NCBI GenBank assembly: GCA_001442985.1
Contig: LDYB01000018.1
Span: forward strand, 143,513 to 207,512
DNA: 64,000 nt
Direction: 5' to 3'
Source: Armatimonadetes bacterium DC
GTDB lineage: Bacteria; Armatimonadota; Fimbriimonadia; Fimbriimonadales; GBS-DC
The notes below the pieces were generated by a model. That model did no database searches. It saw nothing but the letters and a program-made list of their open reading frames with translations, and had not been told where the DNA came from. The position numbers were made by a program, and so were the translations under genes. Positions 51,658 through 61,166 of this stretch are shown one piece after another (position 1 is the stretch's first letter; the number at the start of each line of letters is the position of its first letter).

Positions 51658-52486
51658 CACACTTCGTGAGCGCGTGGTGTTCGAAGGCGTCGGGCTTCAC
51701 ACGGGTGAGCCGGCGCGCGTTGTGGTGCATCCTTCCGATGCAGGCGCGCTCTGGGTGCAGAAAGGGCAGACCCGAATCCCCGTGCGCTGGGATTATGTGG
51801 TGGATACGCGCCGCGCCACGGTGCTGGGCGGCGAGGGAATTACACTCAGCACGGTGGAGCATCTGCTCTCGGCGTGTTGGGGCTTGCGGATCGGTAGCGC
51901 CGTGATTGAGGTGGTACAGGGGACGGAGGTGCCCGCCCTGGATGGAAGCGCGCTCCCTTTTCTTCAAGCGTTTGAGGCGGCAGGAATCGTGCCGTGCCCC
52001 CATGCACCTTGCTTTGTGGTCGCCCAGCGATGGATCGTGCAACAGGGCGAGAGCGTGGCAAGCATGATGCCTGGCACCGAAACAGCATTTGCCTACATTC
52101 AGTTTCCAGCGCCGCTGGGGGTGCAGGCAGGCGTGTTTGGCCTTCGCGACTACGCAACCGAGATCGCTCCCGCCCGAACCTTTGGGTTTTTGCATGAGGT
52201 GGAAGCGTTGCGCCAGCAGGGGCTGGCGAAAGGCGGCTCCCTCGAAAATGCCCTGCTGATTGACCAGAACGGGTATTATAATTCCGCACGGTTTGCAGAC
52301 GAGCCGTTGCGCCACAAAGTTCTGGATGCACTTGGCGACCTGATGCTATGTGGCGCATGTCCTGTGGGGTTCCATCTGACCCTGATCAAGGCAGGACACA
52401 CCCTGCACCGGGAGCTGGCGCGTCTGCTAATGAGCGAGTGCAACCGAATGGAGGCGCACGATGGCGGAATGGCACCTGGATATTGA
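51635..52486 (+). CDS. lpxC: UDP-3-O-acyl-N-acetylglucosamine deacetylase
   Basis: A 283-residue zinc enzyme for the committed step of lipid A synthesis. Zinc ligands are seen in STVEHLLSA (His76), RHKVLDALGDLML (His and Asp), and the catalytic His in IKAGHTLHREL. The sequence homologous to other LpxC proteins (LRERVVFEGVGLHTG) begins before the first ATG/GTG codon in frame (GTG at 51674). CTG at 51635, 9 bases after AGGAGG, gives MKIPPVANTLRER and a complete first strand, so I propose a CTG start inside the end of the previous gene. GTG 51674 is the fallback. Confidence 0.9.
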   Translation: MKIPPVANTLRERVVFEGVGLHTGEPARVVVHPSDAGALWVQKGQTRIPVRWDYVVDTRRATVLGGEGITLSTVEHLLSACWGLRIGSAVIEVVQGTEVPALDGSALPFLQAFEAAGIVPCPHAPCFVVAQRWIVQQGESVASMMPGTETAFAYIQFPAPLGVQAGVFGLRDYATEIAPARTFGFLHEVEALRQQGLAKGGSLENALLIDQNGYYNSARFADEPLRHKVLDALGDLMLCGACPVGFHLTLIKAGHTLHRELARLLMSECNRMEAHDGGMAPGY

Positions 52487-52958
52487 GCAGATACGCAGTT
52501 TGATCCCTCATCGCTATCCGTTTCTGCTGGTGGATCGGATTCTGGAGCTGGAGCCCGGCAAGCGGGCAGTCGGGCTGAAAAATGTTACGGTCAACGAGAG
52601 CTTCTTTCAGGGGCATTTCCCCGTCAAAGCCATCATGCCGGGAGTGCTGATTCTGGAATCGATGGCGCAGGTGGGCGGCGTGATGGTGATGACGATGCCT
52701 GATATGCAGGGCAAGGTGGCGTTGCTGGGCGGGCTGGACGATGTGCGCTTCCGCCGCCCGGTAGTGCCCGGCGACACGCTGATTTCTGAGGTGGAAATGC
52801 TCTGGTTTCGGCGCGATATTGGGCGCGTGCGCGCGGTCGCGCGGGTGAACGGTGAGGTGGTCGCCGAGGCAGAAATCACCTTCGCGCTGTTGGACCCCCA
52901 GCGCCTGCAAAGCCCCCCGCCGCCCGTCGCCACAGCGCTGACCAACCATGAGGGATAA
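52461..52958 (+). CDS. fabZ: 3-hydroxyacyl-ACP dehydratase
   Basis: A 165-residue hotdog-fold enzyme that dehydrates 3-hydroxyacyl-ACP in fatty acid synthesis. It competes with LpxA for the same substrate. The start IPHRYPFLLVDRILELEPG and the catalytic pair His52 (QGHFPVKAIMPG) and Glu66 (LILESMAQ) are intact. It overlaps lpxC by 26 bases. The tail after residue 145 is a Pro-rich extension not needed for catalysis. Confidence 0.96.
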   Translation: MAEWHLDIEQIRSLIPHRYPFLLVDRILELEPGKRAVGLKNVTVNESFFQGHFPVKAIMPGVLILESMAQVGGVMVMTMPDMQGKVALLGGLDDVRFRRPVVPGDTLISEVEMLWFRRDIGRVRAVARVNGEVVAEAEITFALLDPQRLQSPPPPVATALTNHEG

Positions 52959-52961
52959 GCC

Positions 52962-53762
52962 ATGGCAAAAATCCACCCCACAGCGATTGTTCACCCGAAG
53001 GCGGAGCTGGCAGAGGATGTGGAGGTCGGTCCCTACTGTATTATCGGACCGAATGTGGTGATCGATTCGGGCACTGTGCTGGGCGCCCATGTGGTGATTG
53101 AGGAGAACACTTTCATCGGCAAGATGAACTCCATTGGGCACGGGGCTGTGCTGGGTGCGCCGCCGCAAGACCGCAAGTTCAAGCACGAGCGCACTTATCT
53201 CCGCATCGGCGACAACAACCTGATTCGCGAATATGTGACCATTCACCGCGCCAGTGGCGAGGGCGAGGAAACCGTTGTCGGCAACAACTGCTTCCTGATG
53301 GCGTACTCCCACATCGGGCACAACACACGGGTCGGTGATGGCGTGGTAATGGCGAACTCGGTGGGCATTAGCGGGCATTGCATTATTGAGGACGGCGCAA
53401 ACCTCGGAGGCATGACGGGCGTGCATCAATACACCCGTATCGGGCGGCTGGCGATGGTGGGTGGCATGTCGCGCATCACGCGCGATGTGCCGCCCTATCT
53501 GATGGTAGAGGGCAACCCTGCAGAAGTGCATGGCGTCAATCTGGTTGGCTTGAAACGCGCGGGCATCCCGGAGGCGAACCGAACCGCTTTGCGGGTTGCG
53601 TGCCGACTGCTCTACTTTGCGAACCTGAACACCTCGCAGGCGATTGAACGCATCCGTGCCGAAGTGCCCCTCGTGCCCGAAGTGGAGCACCTGCTGCGCT
53701 TTGTGGAGGAAATCCGTCAGGGACGCAACGGGCGCTATCTGGATCAGCCCTCACGCAAATGA
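52962..53762 (+). CDS. lpxA: Acyl-ACP--UDP-N-acetylglucosamine O-acyltransferase
   Basis: A 266-residue left-handed beta-helix enzyme for the first step of lipid A synthesis. Hexapeptide repeats run from IHPTAIVHPKAELAEDVEVG. The catalytic His is His117 in MAYSHIGHNT, and the product site GMTGVHQYTRIG is present. The C-terminal helices (ALRVACRLLYFANLN onward) match the family. It starts 3 bases after fabZ and overlaps lpxB by ATGA. Confidence 0.97.
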   Translation: MAKIHPTAIVHPKAELAEDVEVGPYCIIGPNVVIDSGTVLGAHVVIEENTFIGKMNSIGHGAVLGAPPQDRKFKHERTYLRIGDNNLIREYVTIHRASGEGEETVVGNNCFLMAYSHIGHNTRVGDGVVMANSVGISGHCIIEDGANLGGMTGVHQYTRIGRLAMVGGMSRITRDVPPYLMVEGNPAEVHGVNLVGLKRAGIPEANRTALRVACRLLYFANLNTSQAIERIRAEVPLVPEVEHLLRFVEEIRQGRNGRYLDQPSRK

Positions 53763-54943
53763 CCCGCCGCGTGGTGATTGTCTCCGGCGAGGCGTCTGGC
53801 GACCTGTACGGCGCCGACCTGGCACGCCACCTGAAGGCACAGTTGCCCGATACAGAGCTCTGGGGAGTGGGGGGCGTGCGAATGCAGGACGCCGGGGTGC
53901 GCCTGCTGGCGGACAGTCGCGCGTGGGGCGCTATCGGGATTATCGAGTCGCTCAAGGTTGCACCGCGCGTGTGGCGTGTGTTTCTGCGCCTGAAACGGGC
54001 GCTCAAGCGGCTTCAGCCTGACCTGCTGGTCGCTATTGACTTCGGCGCGTTCAACATTCCCCTGTGTCGCTGGGCGAAAGCGCAGGGCATGCGCGTAGTC
54101 TATTACATGCCCCCTTCCAGCTGGCGTCGCGACCGTCAGGGGCGCGACCTGCCCGCCGTTGCGGATGTGGTGCTGACCCCCTTCGCATGGTCAGCGGAGA
54201 TTCTGCAGGCAATGGGCGCGAACGCCATCCGCATTCGCCACCCCTTGTTGCGCCTGACCCATCCAAGCGAGTCTAAAATCACTTTTTGCCAGCGGCTGGG
54301 GTTAGACCCCGACCGCCCGATTGTGGCGCTTTTGCCTGGCAGCCGACGGCACGAGGTGCGTGCCCTGACCACGCTCTACGCCCGCGTTGCCAGCCTGCTC
54401 ACCGAGCGCATGCCTGAGGTGCAGTTTGTGCTATCCGTGGCGCCGCATTTCACCCCCGAATATCTGCATACGCTCTGGGCAGACGGTCAAAAGCAGTGGG
54501 TTCCGACGGAGACGCGCCCTGTTGCCGACATGCTGGCGCACGCCGATTGCGCGGTCATCTGCTCTGGCACGGCAACGCTGGAGGCGGCGCTGCTGGACAC
54601 GCCGATGTTGATTGTCTATCGGGGCGACGCGCTGATGAATCTGGAGTACCGCCTGCGCAAACGCCGACTCGCGCTGGAGATGATCGGGCTGCCCAACCTG
54701 ATTCTGGGGCGTAAGGTCATCCCGGAGTTGATTCAGGAGCAGGCGACTCCGCGCACCGTCAGTCAGGGCTTGCTGGAACTGCTCAAACGGGGCGAATTGT
54801 ATCATCAGCAAAAGCAGGCGTTTGGCGAGATACGGCGAATATTGGGCGAGGGAGAGGACTTATGGGAAGCCCCGGCGTGGATCGTGCGCTACTTGACCGA
54901 ATTGACGCCTCCGCGCGCGGCATCGAGCGAGTCGCCGTATTGA
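53759..54943 (+). CDS. lpxB: Lipid-A-disaccharide synthase
   Basis: A 394-residue GT19 glycosyltransferase joining two acylated glucosamines at the inner membrane. The start VVIVSGEASGDLYGADLARHL, the region LVAIDFGAFNIPL, PGSRRHEVRAL and CSGTATLEAALLDTPMLIVYR are family signatures. It overlaps lpxA by 4 bases. The 3' end overlaps the following methyltransferase gene by 82 bases, which is long for this genome. lpxD, lpxH/I and lpxK are not in the window. Confidence 0.94.
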   Translation: MTRRVVIVSGEASGDLYGADLARHLKAQLPDTELWGVGGVRMQDAGVRLLADSRAWGAIGIIESLKVAPRVWRVFLRLKRALKRLQPDLLVAIDFGAFNIPLCRWAKAQGMRVVYYMPPSSWRRDRQGRDLPAVADVVLTPFAWSAEILQAMGANAIRIRHPLLRLTHPSESKITFCQRLGLDPDRPIVALLPGSRRHEVRALTTLYARVASLLTERMPEVQFVLSVAPHFTPEYLHTLWADGQKQWVPTETRPVADMLAHADCAVICSGTATLEAALLDTPMLIVYRGDALMNLEYRLRKRRLALEMIGLPNLILGRKVIPELIQEQATPRTVSQGLLELLKRGELYHQQKQAFGEIRRILGEGEDLWEAPAWIVRYLTELTPPRAASSESPY

Positions 54944-55461
54944 TTGGACGCAAGCGCAGTCGGCTCTTTTTGCCCGTGCCCCTGTTGATGATGGCGCTGG
55001 CAGAACCTTCCATCACGACCCTGGGGTACGGGTGGCTGCTGGTGCTGCTGGGTTCGCTCTGGCGGCTCTGGGCAGCAGGCTACCTGATGAAAAACGCCGT
55101 TTTGATCACGGCAGGTCCCTATGCGTGGGTGCGCCATCCGCTCTATTTCGGCATGGCGCTGGTGCTGCTGGGCTGGGCGACGCTCACAGGCTGGTCGTGG
55201 CTCACCGCAGGGCTGGTTCTTTATTCCGCGCTGATTTACGGATGCGCGATGCTGACCGAAGAGCGACGCCTGCTATTCCTGTTCCCTGACTATGAAGCGT
55301 ATCGCCAGCGCGTGCCGATGATTGTGCCGCTGGGTTGGCGCAACCGGGGAGAACCCCATGGGCATTTTGACTGGCGCACAGTCGCCCGCAACGGGGAATG
55401 GCGCATCATGATGTGGAACGCCGCCGTGGCGCTGCTTCTTTCGCTACGGCTTGTGGTTTAG
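54862..55461 (+). CDS. Isoprenylcysteine methyltransferase-family membrane protein
   Basis: A 199-residue protein with about four hydrophobic segments and the two signatures of the ICMT/PEMT family: GPYAWVRHPLYFGMALVLLG and LTEERRLLFLFPDYEAYRQR. These bind S-adenosylmethionine and the substrate head. Bacterial members methylate lipids or small molecules; the substrate here is unknown. The ATG at 54862 has GAGAGG just upstream within lpxB. As the last gene of the lipid A operon it could modify an envelope lipid. Confidence 0.82.
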   Translation: MGSPGVDRALLDRIDASARGIERVAVLIGRKRSRLFLPVPLLMMALAEPSITTLGYGWLLVLLGSLWRLWAAGYLMKNAVLITAGPYAWVRHPLYFGMALVLLGWATLTGWSWLTAGLVLYSALIYGCAMLTEERRLLFLFPDYEAYRQRVPMIVPLGWRNRGEPHGHFDWRTVARNGEWRIMMWNAAVALLLSLRLVV

Positions 55462-55467
55462 AGGGGG

Positions 55468-55496
55468 CGTTCCCCCTTCGCACTGAAGGGGGAACG
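55468..55496. terminator. Hairpin between convergent genes
   Basis: CGTTCCCCCTTC (55468-55479) pairs perfectly with 55485-55496 around a 5-nt loop. It sits in the 41-bp gap between two converging genes. There is no T-run, so it may be a bidirectional terminator or a repeat relic. Confidence 0.5.
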
Positions 55497-55502
55497 GGAT
55501 TC

Positions 55503-57506
55503 TCACTGGAACAGTGGCGCGAACACAAGCGCCACGATGCTCATCAGCTTGATGAGGATGTTCATGCTGGGACCTGTAGTGTCCTTGAAGGGGTCGCCGA
55601 CGGTATCGCCGACAACAGCCGCTTTGTGCGCCTCGCTGCCCTTACCGCCTTCGTGCCCTTCTTCAATATACTTTTTGGCGTTATCCCACGCGCCGCCCGC
55701 GTTCGCCATCATCAAGCCCGTCACGACGCCCATGCCCAGCGAACCTGCGAGGAAGCCGCCCAGCGCCTCCGCACCGAGCAGGTAACCCACGGCGATTGGC
55801 GCAATCACGGCAATCGCGCCGGGCACAAGCATCTCCCGTAGCGCCGCGCTGGTTACGATATCGATACAACGGTTATAGTCGGGCTTGCCCTTGCCCTCCA
55901 GCAGCCCCAGCTCGCGGAACTGGCGGCGCACTTCGGCGACCATCTGGTCGGAGGCACGCGCCACGGCGTTCAGGGTTAGCGCCGCAAACAGACTGGGCAT
56001 CGCAATCCCAATCAGCAAGCCAATCAGCGTCTGCGGGTTGGTCAGGTTAATCGCTTCGAGTTTGGTCTGGCTCTGGTAAGCGGCGAACAGTGCGAGCGCG
56101 GTCAGCGCGGCGCTCCCAATCGCGAAGCCCTTGCCAATCGCCGCCGTGGTATTGCCCAGCGCGTCCAGTTTATCGGTGATACGGCGCACCGTCTCGCCGA
56201 ACCCTGCGACTTCAGCAATCCCGCCCGCGTTATCGGCAATCGGACCGTAGCTGTCGGTGCTCATCACAATCCCGATGGTTGCCAGCATGCCGACGCCGGC
56301 GAGCGCAATCCCATACAGCCCGTTCGTGTTGTAAGCCACCCAGATGGCGGCAGCAATCCCCAGCAGGGGCAACACCGTGCTGAGATAGCCCACCGCGACG
56401 CCCGACAGGATGTTGGGCGCCGTGCCATACTGGGACGATTTCGCAATCGCGCGGATAGGCGGACCGCTGGTGTAATACTGGCTCACCGCGCCGATAAACA
56501 CACCTGCGAACAGCCCCGACAACACCGCCCAGTAGGGCGCCAGCGAACCGACCATCGTCTGCGTGAGCCACGCACCGCCCAACAAAAACAGCAGAATCGC
56601 CACAATCGTGGAGCCGTTCAGCGCCCACTGCGGCTCCATGCTCCGAAAAAGCCGAATCGAGAAGACTCCAATAGCGGAGGCGATTAACCCCAGCGCGATC
56701 AGCGCCAGCGGCAGCACCACATACGCCAGCGGGCTGCCGTTCGCGACCGCGATGCTGGCGCCAATCACCGCGGTTGCCACCACCGAGCCGACATAACTCT
56801 CAAAGAGGTCGGCGCCCATGCCTGCCGTGTCGCCCACATTATCGCCCACATTGTCTGCCAGCACGGCAGGGTTGCGCGGATCGTCTTCGGGAATGCCAGC
56901 CTCTACCTTGCCCACGAGGTCGGCGCCCACATCGGCGGCTTTGGTGTAGATGCCACCGCCCACACGCGCAAACAGCGCCACCGACGACGCCCCCATCGAG
57001 TAGCCTGTCAGATACTGCACCAGCACCGACAGATCCAGCGACTGACCCCACCACACAATCAGCCCGATTCCCAGCAAGCCCAGCGCGGCGACCGACAGCC
57101 CCATCACCGAGCCGCCCGTGAAGGCGACCACCAGCGCTTCGCCCATGCCGCCCTGCCGCGCCGCTTCGGTGGAGCGCACCCCACTGCGCGTGGACGCCTT
57201 CATGCCAATAAATCCCGCCAGCATCGAGCTGAACGCGCCGAACAGATACGCCGCGCCAATATACGGGGCTTGTTCACGGAAGAAGTAGGTGAGGACGGCG
57301 AAAAGAATCAAAGCAAATATCGTAATTGCAATATATTCGCGCTTCAAAAAGGTCATTGCGCCGTCGTGAATCGCCTGGGCATAGGTGCGCATCGCCTCCG
57401 TGCCATCGGGACGGCGCGTTACAATCCAGTAGTTCAATCCTGCCAGCAGCATGCCGCCCGCACCCAGCACAGGCGCCGCAATCGGCACAATCTGCAAAAT
57501 CTCCAT
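55503..57506 (-). CDS. hppA: Membrane-bound proton/sodium-translocating pyrophosphatase
   Basis: A 667-residue protein with about 16 helices that couples PPi hydrolysis to ion pumping. The active site [20 protein letters not shown], then [21 protein letters not shown], and the C-terminal DNAGG-like and [14 protein letters not shown] segments are intact. [10 protein letters not shown] has Ala where K+-independent enzymes have Lys, so it should be K+-dependent. Pumping of H+ or Na+ cannot be decided by eye. AAGGAGA precedes the ATG. Confidence 0.96.
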   Translation of the reverse strand: MEILQIVPIAAPVLGAGGMLLAGLNYWIVTRRPDGTEAMRTYAQAIHDGAMTFLKREYIAITIFALILFAVLTYFFREQAPYIGAAYLFGAFSSMLAGFIGMKASTRSGVRSTEAARQGGMGEALVVAFTGGSVMGLSVAALGLLGIGLIVWWGQSLDLSVLVQYLTGYSMGASSVALFARVGGGIYTKAADVGADLVGKVEAGIPEDDPRNPAVLADNVGDNVGDTAGMGADLFESYVGSVVATAVIGASIAVANGSPLAYVVLPLALIALGLIASAIGVFSIRLFRSMEPQWALNGSTIVAILLFLLGGAWLTQTMVGSLAPYWAVLSGLFAGVFIGAVSQYYTSGPPIRAIAKSSQYGTAPNILSGVAVGYLSTVLPLLGIAAAIWVAYNTNGLYGIALAGVGMLATIGIVMSTDSYGPIADNAGGIAEVAGFGETVRRITDKLDALGNTTAAIGKGFAIGSAALTALALFAAYQSQTKLEAINLTNPQTLIGLLIGIAMPSLFAALTLNAVARASDQMVAEVRRQFRELGLLEGKGKPDYNRCIDIVTSAALREMLVPGAIAVIAPIAVGYLLGAEALGGFLAGSLGMGVVTGLMMANAGGAWDNAKKYIEEGHEGGKGSEAHKAAVVGDTVGDPFKDTTGPSMNILIKLMSIVALVFAPLFQ

Positions 57507-57596
57507 CGCGCTGTATCTCCTTATTTCGGTATAAAATCTGCCTGCACAACCTTTCTGGGGGCTGGCAGGCGTTTAAGTATACCCCCTGTGCAAAGG

Positions 57597-57602
57597 TATA
57601 CT
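57597..57602 (+). promoter_or_regulatory. -10 box of a leaderless promoter
   Basis: TATACT ends 6 bases before the ATG at 57609; there is no ribosome-binding site in the gap. Confidence 0.55.
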
Positions 57603-57608
57603 CACTTT

Positions 57609-59282
57609 ATGCGCAAACCCCTGAAGGAATGGCTTTTCTGGCTGGGGATTGGGGCAGCCATTGGGGCTGTGGCGTGGGCATGGTATGCACCGCACTCAGT
57701 GGAGCAGTTCCAGTGGTTGGTGCGAACGCTCTTTGAGCCAGACCCGCTGGATCCGTATGCTGTGGCGCGTCTGGTGCAGAGCCATGAGGATGCCAAGCCT
57801 GCGGTGAACTACCTGCTCCGTAAAAGCGACGCGCCTCAGTTTGCAGGGAACTGGCAGATTCAGCTTGCGCGACTCAGCTGGCAGGCGGGCTACGGGACAG
57901 TGCCTGCGAGACCGAACGAAATCCCCGAATATGACAGGGAGCTCCTGCGTCTTTCCCAGCGCCACCCAGAGCGCCCCGAAATCCTGGCGACGCTTTTGCG
58001 GCATGCGACGCGGTTCACCTATTCTCTGGCACGGGAACGCGAGAACCCTAACCCAAACCGTCAAGCTGTTTCGCCACTGCTCCATGCGTCAAACGCTCCG
58101 AAGCGTCAGTATCTCGCCGAGCTGGTGGCGTGGGGTCGCGAGGCGTCTCGCTTTGACCCCGACAACGGCTTTTTCCCACAGATGGAGTTTGTGTTCCTTT
58201 ATATGTTGGGAAGGGATCGAGAAGCGATGGAAGTGCTTCGTCGCGCGGCGCAGAAGCCACGCTGGGATGATTACCCCTACGCTGAGTTCGAAGCCACACG
58301 ACATTTCCTTCAGAAAAGCAGCGTTCCCCGCATCGCTGCCGTAGAGTTTGCCTGCCTGTCCGTGATTCTGTTTCCCCACTATGCAATGATGCGCTCCGCG
58401 ACGCGCGGGATGGCTCAACAGCCTCTGCCCGAAGCCACGAAGCGTCAACTGGGCTGGGATACGGCGCAGGTCGCCGCCCGAATGCGCGAGCAGAGCCGCT
58501 CGCTGATTGGCTCACTGGTGGGCAAAGCCCTCTTCGAGTCGGGGGTGGCGCTCCTCGCTCAGGAAAAAAGGGTTGGCGACATAGAACCAATTGCCCAGAA
58601 ACTGTCTCAACAGCTGAAACCTGAACAGGTTCGCTGGCTGATTGCCGAGCTGGCACAGATTCGCCAGCAAAAGCTCCTGCGCCAGCAACATCCGTGGGAC
58701 GACTTGTGGCAGAAACTGGAGATGCAGCGTCGGGGCGCCATCGCGGCGCACCGCTACAGCACCGCCTCTCTGGCGGCAGGTGTGAGTTTGCTCCTGTTGG
58801 CGGTTGTGTGGACACTGATGCAACGACTGCGCATCCCGATTTTGATCCGAATGGGTGTCTTGCTGGTACTGAGTATGGCATTAATGTTTGGTTGGATATC
58901 CAGTTTCTGGAACCAAGCCCTGAGTCATATTCCGCTTCTGACCGCGTGGAACGAGCCAGGAGACCTCTCGTGGTGGGAAGGATGGCTGGAGGAGTTTGGA
59001 ATTGACACCTCGCGCACGGGGAGCTGGCACAGCCTTGTCGTGGGTATTCTGGGAATCTTCTGGGGGCTGATAGCGCTTGGAGCTTTGCTGGCGGCGATAC
59101 GCGATGATCGCAGGCTGTCCGAGCGCCTTGACCACACGCTCCGCTGGGTCATGTGGGGCGTGGGGCTATTGCTCATGCTGGCGTTCATGCTCCAGTGGAA
59201 CCGCTACCTGACGCTGAACGAGCGCCTTCTGCACCAGATAGATGGCATGGTCGTCAACGAACGCAAAGCGCTGGGGCTTTAG
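57609..59282 (+). CDS. Hypothetical large membrane protein
   Basis: A 557-residue protein I do not recognise. One helix lies at about 8-28 (WLFWLGIGAAIGAVAWAWY). About 330 residues of soluble, helix-rich sequence follow, with TPR-like spacing of Ala/Leu/Trp (REAMEVLRRAAQKPRWDD). Four further helices lie at about 385-545, with a Trp-rich loop. The arrangement suggests a periplasmic helical-repeat domain held by membrane helices. ATG 57609 is 6 bases after TATACT, so the transcript is probably leaderless. The end overlaps the convergent methyltransferase gene by 4 bases. Confidence 0.7.
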   Translation: MRKPLKEWLFWLGIGAAIGAVAWAWYAPHSVEQFQWLVRTLFEPDPLDPYAVARLVQSHEDAKPAVNYLLRKSDAPQFAGNWQIQLARLSWQAGYGTVPARPNEIPEYDRELLRLSQRHPERPEILATLLRHATRFTYSLARERENPNPNRQAVSPLLHASNAPKRQYLAELVAWGREASRFDPDNGFFPQMEFVFLYMLGRDREAMEVLRRAAQKPRWDDYPYAEFEATRHFLQKSSVPRIAAVEFACLSVILFPHYAMMRSATRGMAQQPLPEATKRQLGWDTAQVAARMREQSRSLIGSLVGKALFESGVALLAQEKRVGDIEPIAQKLSQQLKPEQVRWLIAELAQIRQQKLLRQQHPWDDLWQKLEMQRRGAIAAHRYSTASLAAGVSLLLLAVVWTLMQRLRIPILIRMGVLLVLSMALMFGWISSFWNQALSHIPLLTAWNEPGDLSWWEGWLEEFGIDTSRTGSWHSLVVGILGIFWGLIALGALLAAIRDDRRLSERLDHTLRWVMWGVGLLLMLAFMLQWNRYLTLNERLLHQIDGMVVNERKALGL

Positions 59283-60106
59283 AAATCTTCATCAAGCAGC
59301 GGCAGCTCTGGCTCGTCAGCTTTGCGCTTAAAAAGGCGGTGTTCCTCTGCAATACGCCCCCGCGCCAGCCGCTGAACAATCATCTCATGGTACTTGGGGT
59401 CAATCTCGGCAGACAGAAAGTGTCGCCCCAGCCGCTGGCACACCTCCAGCTCCGAGCCGCTCCCGCCAAAATGCACCAGTACAATATCGCCAGGCTGAGT
59501 GCAGCTCAAAATGAGCATTTCGGAAAGCTTCTGGGGAATCTGGCAGGCATGGAAGGTCTTTTCACGGCTCACATTTTTCACGAGGTCAAAATAAAACCAG
59601 CTGTAAGGCATGCGCCCTTTGTGCCCCTGCGCCATCCGTTGACGGATTCGCCGATCCGTCGGGTTCTGATAGGGTTGGGCTACCTGGTCTTTGAAAAACT
59701 TATTATGGCGCGTCTTGCGGCAGTGCAGAATACTGCGGTGCGCGGTGGTAAAACGCTTCGGACTGTGTCCTATGTTCGTGTTATAAATCCAGACATAATC
59801 TTGCACATCGTAACAGGCGGAGTCGAGATACCGCACGCGCAGGTAAGCGTTCTGCCTGGGATAGTTGATGAAAAACATATTCCCATCGTCTTTCAGCACT
59901 CGCAGCGACTCTCGTGCCAGCTCAATATACCATTCAATATATTCCTCAAAAGAGCGGGTGTAGGAGCGGTCATTATAGCGAACGCCCACATTATAGTCGG
60001 GGTCGCTATAGACCATATCCACCGATTTATCGGGCAGCTGGCGCATGAGGTCAAACACATCGCCCAGATAAACCCGATCGATGAGATGCTCCGGGATGCC
60101 GTTCAT
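59279..60106 (-). CDS. Type II DNA methyltransferase (beta-class, probably N6-adenine)
   Basis: A 275-residue site-specific methyltransferase. The catalytic motif IV comes first (VYSDPDYNVG, residues 32-40) and the AdoMet motif I late (VHFGGSGSELEV), which is the beta-class order. The catalytic tetrad reads DPDY instead of DPPY. The context SDPxYNVG is that of N6-adenine enzymes rather than the SPPY of N4-cytosine enzymes. It starts 4 bases after the endonuclease gene and so forms a restriction-modification pair. The recognition site is unknown. Confidence 0.9.
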   Translation of the reverse strand: MNGIPEHLIDRVYLGDVFDLMRQLPDKSVDMVYSDPDYNVGVRYNDRSYTRSFEEYIEWYIELARESLRVLKDDGNMFFINYPRQNAYLRVRYLDSACYDVQDYVWIYNTNIGHSPKRFTTAHRSILHCRKTRHNKFFKDQVAQPYQNPTDRRIRQRMAQGHKGRMPYSWFYFDLVKNVSREKTFHACQIPQKLSEMLILSCTQPGDIVLVHFGGSGSELEVCQRLGRHFLSAEIDPKYHEMIVQRLARGRIAEEHRLFKRKADEPELPLLDEDF

Positions 60107-60110
60107 GCCC

Positions 60111-60908
60111 CTACCTCCTGACCAGACGGTACTCCGCCTTGCGCACCAGTTGTATAGAGTCTATCCGATCCTCATCCAGAAAACGATACAGGTACATGCG
60201 CACGCATATCAAACCCGTTTGCTCGCTGCGCAGAACATAGCAAGCGTTGACCTCTTTGGCAGGACTACCTCTGTCCCTTAGTTTTTGGCTGTAGTATTTG
60301 AAAGGGTGGAATATCTGATATATTGCGAAGTCGCTCAGAAGGCTGTTCTTTGCTTCCACGACCGTGACGATACGGTCATGCTCCAGCGTCAGGTCAACCT
60401 CCATTTGCTGACTGGTTAGCTGTAGCTGAACGCTCCCCACCCGATAGCTCATGGTCAGGCGAGGGCGCCCAGGGATATAAATCCGTGGCGAAGCCGTGAT
60501 GTCTTCATACAAAAAGTCATGGAGTATGCGTTGATTGAACGCCAGCGAGAGCGTGCTTGATTCGCCAGATTCCAAGTCATTCAATAGGCTACTTCGGTAC
60601 CGCCACTCCCATTGCTCATTCCCCTGAATAGGCTCAAAATCGTGGTACCAGTCGCTCAGGGCTTGAACGAACTGATGCTTCCCTTTGCCTATATGAGCCA
60701 CACAGTATTTATTCTGAACCATTATGTCGGGCAGCTCGGACTTTGTATCCACCTTAGTCGCGTCAAAAGGGTTGCCAAAACCCAGCTGATGGCAGACCGC
60801 TTTAACGGCATCATTGTCAAAAACAGGGTCTCCCGTTCTCAGGTACTGCTGAAACAAGGCTTCCAGTACCTGACGCTTCACAGAAGAGGTTTGCTGCCTT
60901 TTTGGCAT
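60111..60908 (-). CDS. Type II restriction endonuclease (PD-(D/E)xK-like)
   Basis: A 265-residue protein just upstream of the methyltransferase. The nuclease core is visible as EVDLTLE (Asp172) followed by VVEAKN (Glu185, Lys187), the spaced D...ExK pattern of restriction enzymes. ATG 60908 is preferred, with AGGGGA before it; an ATG at 61115 would add 69 residues without a matching domain. The base composition is lower in GC than the neighbours, as is common for mobile restriction systems. The specificity is unknown; neighbours on both sides are housekeeping or envelope genes. Confidence 0.82.
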   Translation of the reverse strand: MPKRQQTSSVKRQVLEALFQQYLRTGDPVFDNDAVKAVCHQLGFGNPFDATKVDTKSELPDIMVQNKYCVAHIGKGKHQFVQALSDWYHDFEPIQGNEQWEWRYRSSLLNDLESGESSTLSLAFNQRILHDFLYEDITASPRIYIPGRPRLTMSYRVGSVQLQLTSQQMEVDLTLEHDRIVTVVEAKNSLLSDFAIYQIFHPFKYYSQKLRDRGSPAKEVNACYVLRSEQTGLICVRMYLYRFLDEDRIDSIQLVRKAEYRLVRR

Positions 60909-61166
60909 GGGTCCCCTATTCTCCTCTACAGCTGCCTTTCCTGCCAATTGCTCTGTTGCAAAGATACCTGAATACTTTGGTACCCCCACACTCCAGAACG
61001 CTCTCCCCCACAAAAAACTGCCGATACAGATTGTATAAACCAGCCTCTTCACCACCAACTCCCGATGCGCCAACCGCTCGGGCGAGGGCGTAGGCGAGGC
61101 GTGCGAAGCCCCCATGATACCATGCCTCGGCGCGAGATATGGAATCCCGCGCCGAAGCGCACGAAT
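60909..61166. other. Intergenic region, no gene supported
   Basis: About 258 bases between the restriction gene and the pseudopilin gene. Open frames on the minus strand have no ribosome-binding site and no recognisable product. They could be a relic of an older gene end. Confidence 0.4.

Noticed and set aside
52386..53690. A 434-codon open frame on the minus strand
   Set aside because: It runs antisense across lpxC, fabZ and lpxA, whose catalytic residues are all present on the plus strand.
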